64,000 nt of DNA, from assembly GCA_963576735.1 (NCBI GenBank), contig OY755184.1, forward strand, positions 6,820,001 through 6,884,000, read 5' to 3'. The translations under genes and the position numbers were made by a program. This document shows positions 63,710-64,000 of the stretch, in pieces (the stretch's first letter is position 1; each line of letters begins with the position of its first letter). Source of the stretch: Bedellia somnulentella (lineage: Eukaryota > Arthropoda > Insecta > Lepidoptera > Bedelliidae). The notes beneath the pieces were generated by a model. That model was not told the origin of the DNA, did no database searches, and saw nothing but the letters and a program-made list of their open reading frames with translations.

Positions 63710-63825
63710 AACAATAAATAAAGAATAAATAAAGGAAAGAAAAAGATCGACACAGGCGGGATGCGAACCCGCGACCTCGGGTATACGCCCCCGTCGCTCT
63801 TGCCAACTGAGCTACCGTGTCAGTA
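63710..63825 (-). mobile_element. SINE-gamma with near-complete tRNA-like head
   Basis: Minus strand from about 63822: gacacggtagctcagttggc (acceptor and D arm), aagagcgacgggggcgtata, cccgaggtcgcgggttcgca (B box) and tcccgcctgtgtcg, followed by tttctttcctttatttattc. A 7-bp acceptor stem (one G-T), D stem and T stem form. The anticodon arm pairs only partly, and the SINE tail is attached, so it is a SINE rather than a tRNA gene. Confidence 0.75.
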
Positions 63826-64000
63826 GCTGCCAGCGCGAAATTCTTCTATCCTTTATTTCTTTTACACGTTTTAGTAGTGTTTGCGTTTCCAACCTCCGAA
63901 TTTTTTACTAATTCGGAAGGCCACTTGTCTATCTTTTCAGATAGAATGCAAATATTGAAAACGCCTAACTATCACATAATTTAAATCTTTTTGTTCATGA
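63826..64000. other. Window end
   Basis: Contains a 10-bp inverted pair (aacctccgaatt / aattcggaagg, about 63891-63920). From 63985 it holds the start of the block that precedes SINE-gamma at 56100 and 59816. Confidence 0.4.

Noticed and set aside
63745..63822. tRNA gene on the minus strand
   Set aside because: Anticodon arm is imperfect and the SINE-gamma tail follows; other truncated copies occur in the window.

Overview
The window looks like intergenic or intronic DNA from an insect, most likely a moth or butterfly. It is AT-rich, has no convincing host protein gene, and is built almost entirely of transposable elements nested in one another. The lepidopteran assignment is an inference from the element mix: a Dong/R4-type LINE in TAA repeats, RTE LINEs with a TGA tail, many mariner/Tc1 relics, Helitron-like repeats starting TCTATAC and ending CTAGT, and SINEs with ATGT-repeat tails. 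Local labels used below: SINE-alpha (about 246 bp, ATGT tail), SINE-beta (about 375 bp, tRNA-like head, TATGT tail), SINE-gamma (tRNA-like head, TTTATT-rich tail), SINE-delta (a third tRNA-like head) and LINE-T (a LINE known here only from its C-terminal coding end and 3' tail). These are not database names.

Layout. 1-7.3 kb: two Dong/R4-like LINEs head to tail on the minus strand. Copy B (about 3.1-7.0 kb) keeps an uninterrupted 1200-residue reverse transcriptase/endonuclease. Copy A (1-3.1 kb) is 5'-truncated and split by a palindromic MITE. Both lie in TAA repeats, and the upstream TAA run appears to be the tail of another LINE. 7.4-9 kb: a mariner relic and a broken ORF of an unnamed repeated family. 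9.5-13.1 kb: a Tc1-like transposase gene that appears to be spliced (32 codons, a 2.58-kb GT-AG intron, 302 codons) and has lost one catalytic Asp. 13.5-21.2 kb: SINEs, LINE-T fragments and a tandem array made from the LINE-T tail. 22.6-24.4 kb: a Tc1/mariner-superfamily element with 34-bp inverted repeats and a long D-to-E spacing. 25.2-27.0 kb: two tandem Helitron-like composites. 27.2-28.5 kb: a broken mariner with intact ends. 29.0-30.5 kb: a 5'-truncated RTE LINE. 30.5-43.4 kb: Helitron-like repeats, MITEs (one Harbinger-like), SINEs and a broken CR1/Jockey-type LINE. 43.4-47.9 kb: a two-ORF LINE with both frames open. 48-64 kb: more SINEs, a second mariner, a 2.2-kb TTAA-flanked DNA element that splits a SINE, microsatellites and Helitron-like repeats.

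How the parts relate. SINE-alpha, SINE-beta and LINE-T share a 3' module: a short C-run/G-run hairpin, then GYGTGAG and a (TATGT/ATGT) repeat. This suggests the SINEs use the LINE-T enzyme. Several SINE-alpha copies have clean 10-14 bp target-site duplications, confirming retrotransposition. The proteins that look able to function, judged by open frame only, are the Dong copy B protein and ORF1+ORF2 of the 43-48 kb LINE; everything else coding is truncated or broken. All boundaries and family assignments were read by eye without database searches.
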